A stretch of DNA of 64,000 nucleotides. Source: an uncultured Myxococcales bacterium (GTDB lineage Bacteria > Myxococcota_A > UBA9042). The notes under the pieces were generated by a model that saw only the letters and a program-made list of their open reading frames with translations, searched no databases and was not told where the DNA came from. The stretch lies in NCBI GenBank assembly GCA_903842345.1, contig CAIMLR010000007.1, positions 62,001 through 126,000 on the forward strand, written 5' to 3'. The translations under genes were made by a program, and so were the position numbers. Shown one piece after another: positions 8,119-15,476 of this stretch; positions within the stretch are counted from its first letter, which is position 1, and every line of letters begins with the position of its first letter.

Positions 8119-8970
8119 CTACCATTCCGGATCATCGTCCAACGCCGCCGCCACTTTGCGCTTGGCCGCCTCTGACACGGCCACCGGCGCTTCATCCTGG
8201 GGAGACGGCGCCGTCGGCGGCCGCCTGGACCAACGCCGCAGCACCCACGCCAACAGCAGCGCCGCGCCGCCAATCACCAGCGCCGGCACCAGCCAGCCCT
8301 TCTCGCGCTGCTTGCCCGGCAGCAGATAGTCGCGGTGGATCTGCTCGCGCGGCGGGCGTTGCGCGTTGACGTCCGCGAGGTAGTAGTCGAGCAGTTCGTC
8401 GGTGCTGAAGCCCATCGCCAGGAACACCTTGGCCCGCAACTTGTAAATGATCGCCGGGGAGCACGAAAGACCGCATTTTGAAAAGAAGATCGTCGGCTTG
8501 CAGCCATCGCAGACACAGCGGACGTTCTTCATGAACCAGTCCATGCGGTCGCGCGGATAGCGGAGAACCCGCTCGTACTCGGGCTGCAAGGGCACAAACT
8601 TGCCCTCCACGTGCTCCGCCACGATCCGCTTGTCGGTCAACTGCGCGGTCGGCACGTCGGCGAGGCTGCGTTCCAGATCCTGGCGCATCTGCGCGGCAAA
8701 TGGACACGGGCACTCGGCCGCGCGCGCGCCTTTGCTCAAGTCGAGGCGAAAATCACCCGCTTCGTAGCACGTGCACGCGAGGTGATTCTCGATGGCCTGC
8801 AACGCAACTTCGCGCGCCGGATCGCGGACCGGCAACGGCCCTCCGGCCAGCGCGCTGTCGAGGCGGCGGGGCTCAATGCCAACGTGCGTGTCGGGGGCTG
8901 CCGGCTGCGAATCGTCCGCCAGCGCTGGTTGCGCCGCGAGCAGGATGACGATCGCCAAGAAACGCAGCAT
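8119..8970 (-). CDS. CcmH-like membrane protein with two Cys clusters
   Basis: 283 residues. Signal peptide at 1-18 (ending QPALA). Two Cys-rich modules follow: Cys66, 68, 87 and 89 (residues 60-105), and Cys152, 154, 157, 166 and 170 (residues 145-200). Each is embedded in a helical pattern like the CcmH/CycL periplasmic domain; the second ends 'LRAKVFLAMGFSTDELLDYY', close to the 'G.S.DEI..Y' part of CcmH. A single membrane helix (about 225-243) and a short charged tail end the protein. CcmH holds or reduces apocytochrome c thiols during heme attachment. Here the CxxC pair is replaced by CxC clusters and no other ccm gene is near, so cytochrome maturation is only a possibility. First gene of the minus-strand operon. 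Confidence 0.6.
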   Translation of the reverse strand: MLRFLAIVILLAAQPALADDSQPAAPDTHVGIEPRRLDSALAGGPLPVRDPAREVALQAIENHLACTCYEAGDFRLDLSKGARAAECPCPFAAQMRQDLERSLADVPTAQLTDKRIVAEHVEGKFVPLQPEYERVLRYPRDRMDWFMKNVRCVCDGCKPTIFFSKCGLSCSPAIIYKLRAKVFLAMGFSTDELLDYYLADVNAQRPPREQIHRDYLLPGKQREKGWLVPALVIGGAALLLAWVLRRWSRRPPTAPSPQDEAPVAVSEAAKRKVAAALDDDPEW

Positions 8971-9078
8971 GCCGCCAAGCGCGCCAGCACGACGCCAGCG
9001 CTTGAACTGTGCGACTGCCGCCGCGCGATTGCAACCCCGTCACGCGGTCCGCGCCCGGATAGCTGGACGCGCTTTTGC

Positions 9079-9107
9079 TTGAAAACCGCCTAGAAAGACG
9101 ATAGCCT
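9079..9107 (+). promoter_or_regulatory. Predicted promoter of Cys-rich lipoprotein gene
   Basis: TTGAAA at 9079-9084, a 17-base spacer, and TAGCCT at 9102-9107, about 50 bases before the ATG at 9159. The same layout occurs before the genes at 47181 and 52222. Confidence 0.45.
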
Positions 9108-9158
9108 ACGTCGGCTGATCGCCATCGCGCGGTCGTGTTTCCCACTTGGAGAATCCGT

Positions 9159-10844
9159 ATGCTCACGCGCCTCTCGACCCTTCCGGCCTCGGTTTCCTTC
9201 GCCCGCTCTGCGATCATCGCCAGCGCGCTACTCGTCGGTCTTTCGTCTTGCGGCGCAACCGCGGGCGGCGGCGGCGGCGGCGCGGGTACAGTCGGCGGCA
9301 AGGTCGACAGCGCGTGCAACGAGGCCTACGGCGAAGGCTGCTACTCGTTCAACGGCGTGACTTCCCGCGAGAAATGTACCGGCGGCAAGTGGACGCTCCT
9401 TGAGAACTGCGCCCAGGGCATGGTTTGCCAGGAGAAAATCACCGTCGCCGGGCAGCCCGCGCGGACGACGGAGTGCAAGGCGACATTCGTGACGCCGACG
9501 CCCGACACGACGAGCGGCGATGGCACCAGCAACGCGGACGGCACGACAACCGGCGACACCACGATCAAGCCTGACGGCACGACAACGGGCGACACGACGA
9601 CTGGCGACACAGCGACTGGTGACATGAAGGGCGGCGACACGACCGGCACCATCACAGAATTGCTCAAGTGTGCACAGGCGAGCTGCGCCGACCAGTGGGC
9701 GTCCTGCCAGATGGACACGTCCTGCATGGCCGTCCTCTCCTGCTTTGGCAGCTGCACCGCCGACGCCATCACGTGCGCCACGACGTGCCAGAAGTCCGGC
9801 GACAGCACGTCCCTCTCGCTCTTGCAGTGCGCGCAGGCCACGTGCACCGGCTCCGCGGTCTGCGGCGACGGCAAGTGCACCGGCAGCGAGGCCAACACGT
9901 GCCCGCAGGACTGCGCGACCGGCCCGGTGTGCGGCAACGGCACGTGCGAATCCGGTGAGAACGCGACAAACTGCGCGCAGGATTGCCCCGTGACCGATCT
10001 CTGCGGCAACGGAAAGTGCGACGCGGGCGAGACGCCCATCACGTGCCTGACCGACTGCTCGACGGCCTCGTGCTGCACGTCCAAGGGCTACAAGTGCGGC
10101 ATGGTCGACGCGTGCAACGGCTCGTGCGGCGTGTGCAGCGGCAATCAGGTGTGCAACGCGTCGTTCAAATGCGTAGCGGGCGGCGCGGTGTGCGGCAACG
10201 GCACGTGCGAGTCCGGTGAGACCTCGACGAGCTGCCCGTCCGACTGCCCCGCGACCAGCAAGGTCTGCGGCGATCTGACCTGCTCGTCGGGCGAAACCAG
10301 CACGTCCTGCCCGCTGGACTGCCCGCCAAGCGGCTGCGGCGACTCGTTCTGCAACTCGCCCAGCGAGACCGCCAAGACCTGCCCGCAGGACTGCGATCCG
10401 TCGACCCAGTGCATGCTCGCCAACTGCCAGTCGCAATGGCTGGCGTGCGCGGGCAATTCCGCTTGTGCGTCAGCGCTCACGTGCCTTGCCGGATGCGCTG
10501 CGGGCAACACGACGTGCGCGCAAGCCTGCTACACGAACGCCTCGGCGGCCGCCAAGACCCTGATGACAACGTACAGCACGTGCTACACCAACGCCGGCTG
10601 CAACAGCACCGCCCCCGTCTGCGGCAACGGCACGTGCGAGACCGGCGAGACCACGGCGACGTGCCCCGCGGACTGCCCGACGACGACGTTGGACCCGGGC
10701 TGCACTGCCAAGACCGGCTCGCCCGGCTGCGGCGGTTGCTCGTGCGAGGCGACCGTGTGCGCGTCGGACGCGTTCTGCTGCAGCAACACGTGGGACTCTG
10801 CTTGCGTCAACGAGTGCAAGACCGCGGGCACAGTCTGCCCGTAG
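9159..10844 (+). CDS. Cysteine-rich repeat lipoprotein (CGNGxCxxGE type)
   Basis: 561 residues. The ATG at 9159 gives a lipoprotein signal with lipobox LSSC (Cys31). A Thr/Gly/Asp-rich linker covers about residues 110-165. Seven repeats of CGxxxCxxxE...CxxDC type follow, in two groups. Two related four-disulfide modules flank them ('CADQWASCQMDTSC' and 'CQSQWLACAGNSAC'), and the end is a CxC...CCxxxWDxxCV module. This architecture marks secreted or surface lipoproteins of Myxococcota; the role is probably adhesive or structural. The nearly all-paired cysteines imply oxidative folding outside the cytoplasm. Divergent from the CcmH-like gene, convergent with the gene at 10878, with a palindrome between. 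Confidence 0.78.
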   Translation: MLTRLSTLPASVSFARSAIIASALLVGLSSCGATAGGGGGGAGTVGGKVDSACNEAYGEGCYSFNGVTSREKCTGGKWTLLENCAQGMVCQEKITVAGQPARTTECKATFVTPTPDTTSGDGTSNADGTTTGDTTIKPDGTTTGDTTTGDTATGDMKGGDTTGTITELLKCAQASCADQWASCQMDTSCMAVLSCFGSCTADAITCATTCQKSGDSTSLSLLQCAQATCTGSAVCGDGKCTGSEANTCPQDCATGPVCGNGTCESGENATNCAQDCPVTDLCGNGKCDAGETPITCLTDCSTASCCTSKGYKCGMVDACNGSCGVCSGNQVCNASFKCVAGGAVCGNGTCESGETSTSCPSDCPATSKVCGDLTCSSGETSTSCPLDCPPSGCGDSFCNSPSETAKTCPQDCDPSTQCMLANCQSQWLACAGNSACASALTCLAGCAAGNTTCAQACYTNASAAAKTLMTTYSTCYTNAGCNSTAPVCGNGTCETGETTATCPADCPTTTLDPGCTAKTGSPGCGGCSCEATVCASDAFCCSNTWDSACVNECKTAGTVCP

Positions 10845-10852
10845 CGGCGACG

Positions 10853-10866
10853 CGCTCCCGGGAGCG
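10853..10866. terminator. GC palindrome between convergent genes
   Basis: CGCTCCCGGGAGCG is a perfect 14-base palindrome placed in the 33-base gap between two converging genes. It could fold as a stem on either transcript. No T-run follows, so a bidirectional terminator role is inferred from position only. Confidence 0.4.
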
Positions 10867-10877
10867 GCGGAAATCGG

Positions 10878-12146
10878 CTAGCTATCCCGCAGCAGCGGCG
10901 TGAGCGGCGCTTGGCCTTGGATCATTTGCCCCTGACTGACGAGCATCGGCCGCCCGCCACCGGAGCGACCTGACGCGTCCAGCACGGCGCCGAGCTGATT
11001 GGCGGCATCCACCACCACCGCGCCCGGTGGCGTAATCGCGAGCGCCGCGACAAGCGCGCGCAACCAGATGCGCCCACCGAGCACGAACGGATCGACGTCG
11101 GCATCGGCCAGCGCTTCCATGGTCGTGCGCTGGTACTCGTTGTTGCCACCGCCGCGACGCGTCTCCAGATCCCAGCAAACGAGCACGGCGCCGAGCGCTC
11201 CCGGCCATTCACTGCCCGTCCCGGCGCGGTGCGCCATCGCCTGCAGCATGCCCGCGACGCGCAGCCGGTGACGCGCGGAAACGATGGCGTCAATCCCCGG
11301 CCCCTGGCTCGCCCGCAGGAGCGCCACCTGCGCCGCCATGTCGAAAGCCCGCGTCCGCTCTCCAGAAAAACCGTGCAGGCCTGCCAGCAGCGCCGTATGC
11401 CCGGCCAGCCGCTGCGTCTCCATACTGGCGCCAATGTGCGCCAGCGTCACCAGGGTCCGGAGCGCAACCGCAACCGCGCGACGCCCCGGCTGCCACGGCT
11501 GCGGCGCCAATTCCAGGGCCCGCAACGCCACCGCCGGATCCAGCAGCACGATTTGCTCCAGCCGCCGCAGGATCGCCGCGCTCGTCGCCCAAGGCCACGG
11601 CGTCGATTCGTCGCGATCCAGCCGCTCCGCCGCCGACACGGCCCGCGCCAGCCACACGCGCGCGGCCACGTCGCGATCGATCGGCTTGCTGCCATCGCCC
11701 CAAACCGGCCCCGTCAGCGCGCGCCAATGCACGCCGGGCAGCCGCACCGCCACGCTCTCCGCCGGACGCACGAACGCCTGCGTCAAGTGCATCAGCGTCT
11801 GCGCCGTCAACGGCTGGTCAAAGATCAGCTCCTGCGCGCCCATCGCGTCCAGCGCGCGGGCCACCTGCAGCACTTGGGCGACGCGATCGATGTCCACCGG
11901 CAGCAGCACGCGGTTGTAATACGCGGACGCGCCGAGGAACTGCAGCCCGCACGGCGTCGCGATCGCACCCGCCGTCGCGACCACATCATCGGCCATGCTG
12001 GCCAGCGACGGGTGATCGGCACCGTGTGCCACGGCCGCGCGCATCAGCGCATAGAGGCCATCCAGCAGCGCGAGCGCGAACTGGCCCTGTGCGCCGGCAT
12101 CGGCTGACCCGAGGGCCGCCGGGTAAATCCCGGAACCAGCCGTCAT
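10878..12146 (-). CDS. Helical protein, possible degenerate HD-GYP type
   Basis: 422 residues, mostly alpha-helical and Ala/Leu/Arg-rich, without signal or membrane helix. The first 130 residues ('ALLDGLYALMRAAVAHGADH', then 'LGASAYYNRVLLPVD', 'LDAMGAQELIFDQPLT') resemble the N-terminal region of HD-GYP-like proteins frequent in deltaproteobacteria. The later region has no intact HD or GYP metal-binding residues, so no phosphodiesterase activity is claimed. The ATG overlaps the stop of the upstream 565-residue ORF by ATGA, so the two are co-translated and probably work together. Function unknown. Confidence 0.55.
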   Translation of the reverse strand: MTAGSGIYPAALGSADAGAQGQFALALLDGLYALMRAAVAHGADHPSLASMADDVVATAGAIATPCGLQFLGASAYYNRVLLPVDIDRVAQVLQVARALDAMGAQELIFDQPLTAQTLMHLTQAFVRPAESVAVRLPGVHWRALTGPVWGDGSKPIDRDVAARVWLARAVSAAERLDRDESTPWPWATSAAILRRLEQIVLLDPAVALRALELAPQPWQPGRRAVAVALRTLVTLAHIGASMETQRLAGHTALLAGLHGFSGERTRAFDMAAQVALLRASQGPGIDAIVSARHRLRVAGMLQAMAHRAGTGSEWPGALGAVLVCWDLETRRGGGNNEYQRTTMEALADADVDPFVLGGRIWLRALVAALAITPPGAVVVDAANQLGAVLDASGRSGGGRPMLVSQGQMIQGQAPLTPLLRDS

Positions 12147-13831
12147 CCCTGCCTCCGCTTGCGCAACTCAACGAGCCGGTCGCGCAGCTCCGGCGCGTCG
12201 AACATCTCACCCATGCGCCATTTCAGCGCCTCCGCGGCGTGCGTCGGCGAGCGCGCCAGCGACTCCAGCAGCTGCACGCGCGTCTCCGCCGGCACCTTGG
12301 CTGAACGCATCATCTCCATCAGCGAATCCGCCGCGTAACCGATGCGCAGCGCGCTGTCCGCCACCTGCCGAATCGTCCGCAAGTCCCAGCGCGTACCACC
12401 GCTCTGGATGAACGCGTCCGTCAGCGCCATCAGGATCGGCGGCGGCACCGCCGCAACCCGCGCCGGATCCGTGAGCCACATGACCATCTGCGTGCGCTCG
12501 CGGGCGTCCGCCTTGGCGAGGGACAGCACCAGCGCCGGCAGGAGCGGATCGAGGGCGTCAACCGGCGTCGCGCGCAGCACTTCCAGGAACGCGCTGACTG
12601 GCAAGTTGCCGCCGAGATGGCTCCATTCGTCCGGCGACGGCGCCGCGGCCAGCAGGACGCGCCCCACCAACGGCCGAAGCGCGGGCTGCAACGTCGTCGG
12701 CGATGCCAGCCGGAGAAAAATCTCAATCGACAGCGTGCGCGCCATCTGGCCAAACACCGGCAAGAGCGCGTCCGGGTTTTCCGCCAAACGCCCCAGCAGG
12801 CCTTGCATGAGCCCGATCGCCGTCGGCTCGGCCTGCCGGTTGATGATCGCCTGGAGGCGCTCCAGATCGTCGGCGTTCATGTCGGGGCGCAGCGGCGCGG
12901 CCTTCGCCAGCGCTTCACCCACCGGGAAATTCAGCAGTTCAGCCACGCAGACGCGCCCGTAGTCCGCCTCATCCGCGCTGAGGAGACCGCTGAGCGCATT
13001 CAGGTCCGTGTCATACGTCTTGCCGGCCAGCCGCGTCAGTTGGCGCGCAACGAGCGGCGGCGGCACGGCGGGCTGCCAGCCACCTTCCGCCATCGCCGTC
13101 ATCATTTCCATGCGCAAGAGCGCGGCGCCGTTGTCCGCTTCAGCGCGCAAGGCCAGGACGTCTTCATCGCCCAGGACCAAATCGCCCGATGTCGCGCGCG
13201 CCCACCACGCCCGTTCGCGGGCGAAGGTCTCAGCCGCGCGGGCAGCAAACGGATCTGCGCCCTGGAGCACACGGCCCGCGGCATCCAGCCAGGCGGCCCG
13301 CAGCGCCGCACGGCCCGCATTGGCGTCGCCCGTCACCGCTTCAATGCGCTCCACCGCGCACGTGCGCAGGTCCAAACGAACGCCATCGGTGGGCGACGAC
13401 CACAGCCAGGAAGCGAGGTGGTCGACTGCTTCGGCGCCCGGCGCGGCTTGAGCGAGACCCGCCGCGAGCACCCGAACGTCTTCAGCGCGAATGTCCGGCA
13501 ACGTCGTCAACCCGCGCAGGCCGGCATACCAAGCCTGAAGCACCCAACGACCGGAGTCCGGCGTCGCCGCCAGCACCACCTCGCCGTCCAGCGTAACGCC
13601 GCTCGCCTCAATGTGCAGCAGCAGCTCCGTCACCGCTTTGGCCGCGTCGGTCGCCCGTGCCAGCAGCCCTTCCACGGCGGAGAGCTGCAGCTGTTGGGCG
13701 CGCACGAGTGCGTCCAGCGCGGTGCCAAACGCGCGCGCCAAGCGCAGGCGCTCAGACGGATTGGCGGGGTCGACAGGAGCCTGACCCGGGCGGGCGATCA
13801 ATTGCTGGTAGCGTGTGTCGCGAAACGTCAT
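12143..13831 (-). CDS. Helical repeat (HEAT-like) protein, unknown function
   Basis: 562 residues from the ATG at 13831; a GTG three codons upstream (13840) is an alternative, and neither has a clear ribosome binding site. The N-terminal 250 residues contain a domain similar in layout to the start of its downstream partner ('LDALVRAQQLQLSAVEGLLA', 'LLLHIEASGVTLDGEVVL', 'WVLQAWYAGLRGLTTLPDIR'). The rest is a run of short helical pairs resembling HEAT repeats ('LLPALVLSLAKADARERTQM', 'LQPALRPLVGRVLL'). Such proteins act as scaffolds. Coupled by ATGA overlap to the gene at 10878. A shared ancestral domain in the two genes suggests duplication. Confidence 0.55.
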   Translation of the reverse strand: MTFRDTRYQQLIARPGQAPVDPANPSERLRLARAFGTALDALVRAQQLQLSAVEGLLARATDAAKAVTELLLHIEASGVTLDGEVVLAATPDSGRWVLQAWYAGLRGLTTLPDIRAEDVRVLAAGLAQAAPGAEAVDHLASWLWSSPTDGVRLDLRTCAVERIEAVTGDANAGRAALRAAWLDAAGRVLQGADPFAARAAETFARERAWWARATSGDLVLGDEDVLALRAEADNGAALLRMEMMTAMAEGGWQPAVPPPLVARQLTRLAGKTYDTDLNALSGLLSADEADYGRVCVAELLNFPVGEALAKAAPLRPDMNADDLERLQAIINRQAEPTAIGLMQGLLGRLAENPDALLPVFGQMARTLSIEIFLRLASPTTLQPALRPLVGRVLLAAAPSPDEWSHLGGNLPVSAFLEVLRATPVDALDPLLPALVLSLAKADARERTQMVMWLTDPARVAAVPPPILMALTDAFIQSGGTRWDLRTIRQVADSALRIGYAADSLMEMMRSAKVPAETRVQLLESLARSPTHAAEALKWRMGEMFDAPELRDRLVELRKRRQG

Positions 13832-13920
13832 GGCCAGCACGGCGCCGGCACGGTCGGCGCGGCCTCAAGCATGCCGCAAGTGACACCTGTGTAAAGTGCC
13901 GGTGCGGTGGATGCGCTCGG

Positions 13921-14964
13921 CTACTCCGCGACGAATGCGCCGGTTGCGGCATCGCAGTGGTACAGTTCCGCGGCGCGCAGTTCGCCACCCAGCACGCTCA
14001 AGACCAGATAGGCAACGCCCGGATACATCGGCTGACCGCCCGGAGCGGCGCAGCGCACATCTTCCGCGGAGAAATAGGCGCCGGCATCGCAGTGGGAGTG
14101 CCAGATCGCCACGAGCGATTCACCGGCGTCGGCCGATTTGGCGATCACGCGTTCGTTCAGCTTGTAGGCCGTCCGCGAGGTCCGCGGGAATTCGCGTGGA
14201 TCCAGCGCGTGGTATCGATCCTGCAGATTGGGGCAGACGATGGCGTGCAGGTTGCCGTCTGGCTTGCGCACGATCAGGCCGCAGGTCTCGGTCGGATAGC
14301 CGCGCACCACCTCATCGGCGATGGGCTGCCACACGCGTACGTCGCCGCGCATCTCCGCCAACAGCCCCCGCGGCGGCGTGAACTGGCTCGGCGCGAGCGA
14401 ATCCTGGCTGCGCGCCTGCTTGGTCAGTTTGGGCGCGGTGGGATCCGTCCAGTCGATCGCCACGATGGCCGGCAGCGGTTCCAGGTGCAACACGTCCGCG
14501 AGGATCAGCTCCGCCGCCGCCGCGCCGAGCACGACCGCCAGATCCAAAGGCGCGGGCGCGCCGAGCTCAAAGCGCAAAGTCGCCACGCGCGCCGGACCGC
14601 TCTTGCCCGCCGCATAACCCGCATCGGCATCCGTAACGGCGACGTCAACGCTCGCGCCATAGGGCCGACTGGCGAACCAGTAGTGCGCCACCGGCGGCGA
14701 CGCGGCGCCCGGACCGTCGAGAAGCTGGAGCTGCGGGTCGAGCGCCTGCAGCGCACCGGCAAACGCGGACGGCGCCACGACTGCGCCAACGCCCGCGCCG
14801 ACGAGATACCGGCCACACGCTTCCGCCGCGGCCTGCGCCAGCTCACTCGTGTCACCGGCAAGGACCGCGGTCCAGTCGTGCAGCCGCGCCTGTCCGGCGA
14901 AATCCGCGCCGTCGACAAGCAGTTGCCGACCGTAACGGGCAAACAACAGCTTGGGGTCGCGCAC
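13921..14964 (-). CDS. E1-like/JAMM metalloprotease fusion
   Basis: 347 residues. The C-terminal third is a JAMM (JAB/MPN) metallopeptidase: Glu226 in 'YPTETCGL', then H289-S-H291-x7-S299-x2-D302, a perfect HxHx7Sx2D zinc motif. The N-terminal part begins 'RYGRQLLVDGADFAGQARL', the opening of MoeB/ThiF/E1 adenylating enzymes, but the GxGxxG nucleotide loop that should follow is lost and no catalytic Cys is evident, so the E1 part looks inactive. The GTG start at 14964 shares its first base with the upstream stop (TAGTG), coupling it to the MoaD/ThiS-like gene. JAMM proteins in such pairs trim the tail of the sulfur carrier (as in QbsD/QbsE and Mec/CysO). Its substrate is therefore most likely the neighbouring protein. 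Confidence 0.8.
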   Translation of the reverse strand: MRDPKLLFARYGRQLLVDGADFAGQARLHDWTAVLAGDTSELAQAAAEACGRYLVGAGVGAVVAPSAFAGALQALDPQLQLLDGPGAASPPVAHYWFASRPYGASVDVAVTDADAGYAAGKSGPARVATLRFELGAPAPLDLAVVLGAAAAELILADVLHLEPLPAIVAIDWTDPTAPKLTKQARSQDSLAPSQFTPPRGLLAEMRGDVRVWQPIADEVVRGYPTETCGLIVRKPDGNLHAIVCPNLQDRYHALDPREFPRTSRTAYKLNERVIAKSADAGESLVAIWHSHCDAGAYFSAEDVRCAAPGGQPMYPGVAYLVLSVLGGELRAAELYHCDAATGAFVAE

Positions 14965-15242
14965 TAGCAGCCGCCGGCAATCGCGGGAATGATGCTGATT
15001 TCCGCGCCATCGCTGACGGCGGTGTTCAAGCCGTCGAGGAAGCGGATGTCGTCTTCGCCGGCGTAGATGTTGATGAAGCGGCGGACCTTGCCGTCGTCGT
15101 CGACGAGCTTGGCGGAGATGCCAGGCGCCTTGGCTTCCAGGGCCTGCAGCACGGCGCCGACGGTGGCGCCTTCGACGGTGACGGAGTCCTTGTCAGCGGT
15201 GAATTTGCGCAGCGGAGTCGGAATCTTGACGATGACGGCCAT
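14964..15242 (-). CDS. MoaD/ThiS-like sulfur carrier ending in Gly-Gly-Cys
   Basis: 92 residues with a ubiquitin-like beta-grasp pattern: 'VIVKIPTPLRKFTADKDSV', 'GAVLQALEAKAPGISAKL', 'RRFINIYAGEDDIRFLDGLN', 'GAEISIIPAIAGGC'. Sulfur carriers normally end in Gly-Gly, which is adenylated and turned into a thiocarboxylate. Here one extra Cys follows the Gly-Gly. The ATG at 15242 has a GGGAGAA ribosome binding site. The stop overlaps the start of the JAMM gene. The likely role is donating sulfur for cysteine, molybdopterin or another cofactor after removal of the Cys. The extra Cys could also mimic a CysO-cysteine adduct. Family is firm, pathway inferred. Confidence 0.85.
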   Translation of the reverse strand: MAVIVKIPTPLRKFTADKDSVTVEGATVGAVLQALEAKAPGISAKLVDDDGKVRRFINIYAGEDDIRFLDGLNTAVSDGAEISIIPAIAGGC

Positions 15243-15259
15243 GACGGAGTTCTCCCAAA

Positions 15260-15395
15260 TGACGCAGCTTGGCGTCCCTTGCATTCGATTGACGCAGCGG
15301 CAACCACGGGCCGTGCGGCGCGAGTGGATACGGCAAGTGTCGCAAGTTGGCAAGTCGGCGCGGCAGAACTCAAGCTATCTCTGGCGGTTGACGCA
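15260..15395. promoter_or_regulatory. Three TGACGCA boxes in divergent promoter region
   Basis: TGACGCA occurs at 15260, 15290 and 15389 in the 234-base gap between the sulfur-carrier gene and the TPR lipoprotein gene. The first two are 30 bases apart and both read TGACGCAGC. The same core occurs in the palindromes at 41243-41294. A regulator site is inferred only from repetition. Confidence 0.35.
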
Positions 15396-15413
15396 AGAAC
15401 CGGGCGCGTGCGC

Positions 15414-15443
15414 TTGCCACTGGTAGGGGCGACGCTGTATCGT
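15414..15443 (+). promoter_or_regulatory. Predicted promoter of TPR lipoprotein gene
   Basis: TTGCCA at 15414-15419, an 18-base spacer, and TATCGT at 15438-15443, about 34 bases before the ATG at 15477. Sigma-70-like, moderate match. Confidence 0.35.
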
Positions 15444-15476
15444 GGTCAGCAGGTGTGAGCACGCCGGCCAAGGGTC

